Below are positions 62,369-64,000 of a stretch of DNA of 64,000 nt, piece by piece; positions within the stretch are counted from its first letter, which is position 1, and each line of letters opens with the position of its first letter. The notes under the pieces were generated by a model. The model had not been told where the DNA came from. It made no database searches and was given only the letters and a program-made list of their open reading frames with translations. A program made the position numbers and the translations under genes. The DNA lies in the NCBI RefSeq assembly GCF_015751785.1, contig NZ_JADOTY010000001.1, positions 5,270,001 through 5,334,000 on the forward strand. The letters are read 5' to 3'. The DNA comes from Micromonospora vinacea. GTDB taxonomy: Bacteria > Actinomycetota > Actinomycetes > Mycobacteriales > Micromonosporaceae.

Positions 62369-62886
62369 GCCGGCCGCCGCCGAGGCAACAGCCGCACGTC
62401 GATCCGGGCGGGACGGGGTGCGGTCAGGCGGTGCCACTCCTGGTGCACGGCGAACTCGATCTCCGCCCGGGCCGCCGGGTCGCCGGTCGCGCGGACCCGC
62501 GGACGCCACTGGCCGCCGCGCCGTCGGACCCGGACCCGGGCACGGCGGACGCCCGGCACGGCGCTGGCGGCATTGGCGAGCCGCCGCTCCACACAGCGCC
62601 GGTGCAGGTACCAGCCGTCCCGGTCGTCGGCGCGCAGGCGGACCGGTGTCCAGCGGCGCAACTGGGCCACGAGGATGACCAGGCCCAGCAGGAGCGCTCC
62701 GCCGGCCACGGCCTGGACGGTGGGGTCGTCCCACCGGGTGCCGCTCAGCGCGTCGAACCAGCCGGTGGTGTCCAGCGGCGTCGGGCGGTGCGCTGTGAGC
62801 AGCAGCGCCTGGACGGCCACCGCCGCTCCGCCAAGAAGCAGAGCGGTGGCCAGCAGCAACGAGGCAACCCGGTTGGCGGCGCGCAT
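62365..62886 (-). CDS. DUF6286-like membrane protein of the Asp23 operon
   Basis: A 173-residue protein with an N-terminal helix (10-30), a second at about 62-78 and a basic soluble tail (VRRARVRVRRRGGQ). It lies between the Asp23 gene and the AmaP-like gene in one operon. Confidence 0.7.
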   Translation of the reverse strand: MRAANRVASLLLATALLLGGAAVAVQALLLTAHRPTPLDTTGWFDALSGTRWDDPTVQAVAGGALLLGLVILVAQLRRWTPVRLRADDRDGWYLHRRCVERRLANAASAVPGVRRARVRVRRRGGQWRPRVRATGDPAARAEIEFAVHQEWHRLTAPRPARIDVRLLPRRRPA

Positions 62887-62887
62887 C

Positions 62888-63268
62888 TCAGCCGTCCTCC
62901 GGTGCGGCGGCGCCGGCTCCTGGCCCGTCGACGCCGGGGACGAGCAGGTCGTCCACGGTGACGGTCACCACCGCCACGCTGAGCCCGGTCTGGGTGGTCA
63001 CCCGTTCGGCGACCACCGCCCGGACCGTTTCGGCGATCGTCGGCACGCTGTGCCCGTACCAGGTGATCAGATGCAGGTCGAGTCCGACGGACCGGTCGTC
63101 CAGGCGGACCGCCGCCGGGCGGACGACGGACACGCCCGGTACGAGGCTGGCCGCCTGCACCGCGATCTGTGCGACGTCCGCCGCGTCGCCCCCGCGGCGT
63201 TCCGCACCGGTCGTCCCGGCGGCCAGCCCGGTGCTGGGGTTCGTCCCGGTGGACGGGCGGGTGGTCAT
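62888..63268 (-). CDS. Asp23/Gls24-family envelope stress protein
   Basis: A 126-residue protein with the Asp23 domain (AQIAVQAASLVPGVSVVRPA near 32-51, then VPTIAETVRAVVAERV near 75-90). It starts by ATGA overlap behind the small membrane protein gene. Confidence 0.85.
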   Translation of the reverse strand: MTTRPSTGTNPSTGLAAGTTGAERRGGDAADVAQIAVQAASLVPGVSVVRPAAVRLDDRSVGLDLHLITWYGHSVPTIAETVRAVVAERVTTQTGLSVAVVTVTVDDLLVPGVDGPGAGAAAPEDG

Positions 63269-63456
63269 CGGCGTCGCCGAGCGTCGGCGCGGCGGTCGCC
63301 GAGACCGGTCACCGCGAGGTCGCCGTCGAGCACCCGGACGACCAGCCAGCCGAGCAGGCCGGCGAGCACGGCGAGGGCGGTCACACCGACGCCGGCGAGC
63401 GCCCAGACCGCCACGGCGAGGAACCCGGCGAGGAAGCCGAACTGCTGTCGCGACAT
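63265..63456 (-). CDS. DUF2273-like small membrane protein
   Basis: A 63-residue protein with two hydrophobic helices and a basic tail (RRADARRRR). Typical first gene of an Asp23/AmaP envelope operon, possibly the membrane anchor. ATG 63456, ATGA overlap with Asp23. Confidence 0.8.
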   Translation of the reverse strand: MSRQQFGFLAGFLAVAVWALAGVGVTALAVLAGLLGWLVVRVLDGDLAVTGLGDRRADARRRR

Positions 63457-63620
63457 GGTCACCTCCGGGCCGATCGGGTGCCGGCGGTGCCTGGATACAC
63501 CTGGCGGCCATCCCTGGAACGTCGGCGCTGCTGTGATCCCGGTCACACCGCAAGTCGGTGGCCCATGATCGACCACCTAGACTCGGGCTGGCTCGACCGA
63601 CCGGCGGATGGATCAGGCAG

Positions 63621-64000
63621 ATGACGAGCACCGGGAGTGGCGACCGCGGTTGGCTGCGGGCGTTGCCCGCCGAGGCGGGGCGCGACACGCTGCTGAGCCG
63701 CGCCGGCCACCGCGTCCTGTCGGCGCGCCGGCTCACTGATCTGCTCCAGGGCCGCCCACCCGGCGTGACCGGCAGCCAGTGGACCTCGGCCAGCCGCGCC
63801 AGCTTCGACTTCGTGGTCTACACCGCCGACGCCGGCCGTCCGGTCGTCGCCGTACAGATCGGCCCGGTGCCGCCCGCCGCCTCGGCGGAGCAGCGGGTGG
63901 AGCGACTCACGGACGCGGTCAGCGCCGCCGCCGGTCTGCCCGTGCTGCGGATCGGTTCGCCGACGTTGCGGGCCGCCGAGCACGGCCGCCGCCTGGTCGA
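63621..64000 (+). CDS. DUF2726-like protein, 3' end cut by window
   Basis: At least 126 residues, incomplete at the window edge. ATG 63621. The segment DFVVYTADAGRPVVAVQIGP and the following helix fit a DUF2726-type (restriction-endonuclease-like) fold. Full assignment needs the missing end. Confidence 0.6.
   Translation, partial: MTSTGSGDRGWLRALPAEAGRDTLLSRAGHRVLSARRLTDLLQGRPPGVTGSQWTSASRASFDFVVYTADAGRPVVAVQIGPVPPAASAEQRVERLTDAVSAAAGLPVLRIGSPTLRAAEHGRRLV

Overview
The window is high-GC DNA (well above 70% by eye, with codon third positions almost all G or C), with many GTG starts and many stop/start overlaps of the ATGA or GTGA type. Together with the gene content this points to an actinomycete, most likely Micromonospora or a close relative of the Micromonosporaceae. 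That assignment is inference from gene families and intergenic repeats, not from a marker gene.

Layout. (1) 1-7238: a type II polyketide synthase block on the + strand: carboxyltransferase, biotin carrier protein and biotin carboxylase for malonyl-CoA supply, an unusual ACP-cyclase fusion, a cupin, ketosynthase alpha, chain length factor and a small monooxygenase/cyclase. It resembles a spore-pigment (whiE/tcm-like) set. Two different intergenic elements are each tandemly duplicated on either side of the ketosynthase gene. (2) 7239-12089: an interruption with an AT-richer Schlafen/AlbA-type gene, two TPR-type helix-turn-helix regulators and a tiny membrane/zinc-knuckle ORF. (3) 12090-25371: a second biosynthetic block with two AMP-forming ligases, a phosphopantetheinyl transferase, two ACPs, a ketosynthase lacking one catalytic His, a half-size ketosynthase-like protein and a complete ketosynthase. 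These are followed by 4-hydroxymandelate synthase, a phytanoyl-CoA-dioxygenase-like enzyme, a DUF3050 (heme-oxygenase-fold) protein, a thiamine-dependent E1 alpha/beta pair and an ATP-grasp ligase, nearly all translationally coupled. (4) 25372-33269: mixed genes (SGNH hydrolase, sialidase-like protein, zinc-ribbon membrane protein, phosphotransferase, MFS exporter coupled to a third ligase, secreted GDSL esterase). (5) 33337-38027: P450, alpha/beta hydrolase, hydroxymandelate oxidase and hydroxyphenylglycine aminotransferase, which complete a 4-hydroxyphenylglycine route begun by the synthase in block 3. (6) 38104-64000: mainly housekeeping and stress genes: glyA under a ZTP riboswitch, SDR, hemerythrin, NAD(P)HX dehydratase, LigD-type primase/polymerase, an Lrp regulator divergent from a branched-chain 2-oxoacid dehydrogenase operon, secreted sugar-metabolism proteins, L,D-transpeptidase, FKBP, CBS, TerC and an Asp23/DUF2273 cell-envelope operon.

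Working model (inference). Blocks 1, 3 and 5 look like one dispersed pathway, or two adjacent ones. It would combine a type II polyketide, and possibly an aryl starter made by decarboxylating 4-hydroxybenzoylformate, with 4-hydroxyphenylglycine. The stand-alone ATP-grasp enzyme is a candidate amide-bond former, since no NRPS module is visible. I do not recognise the product.
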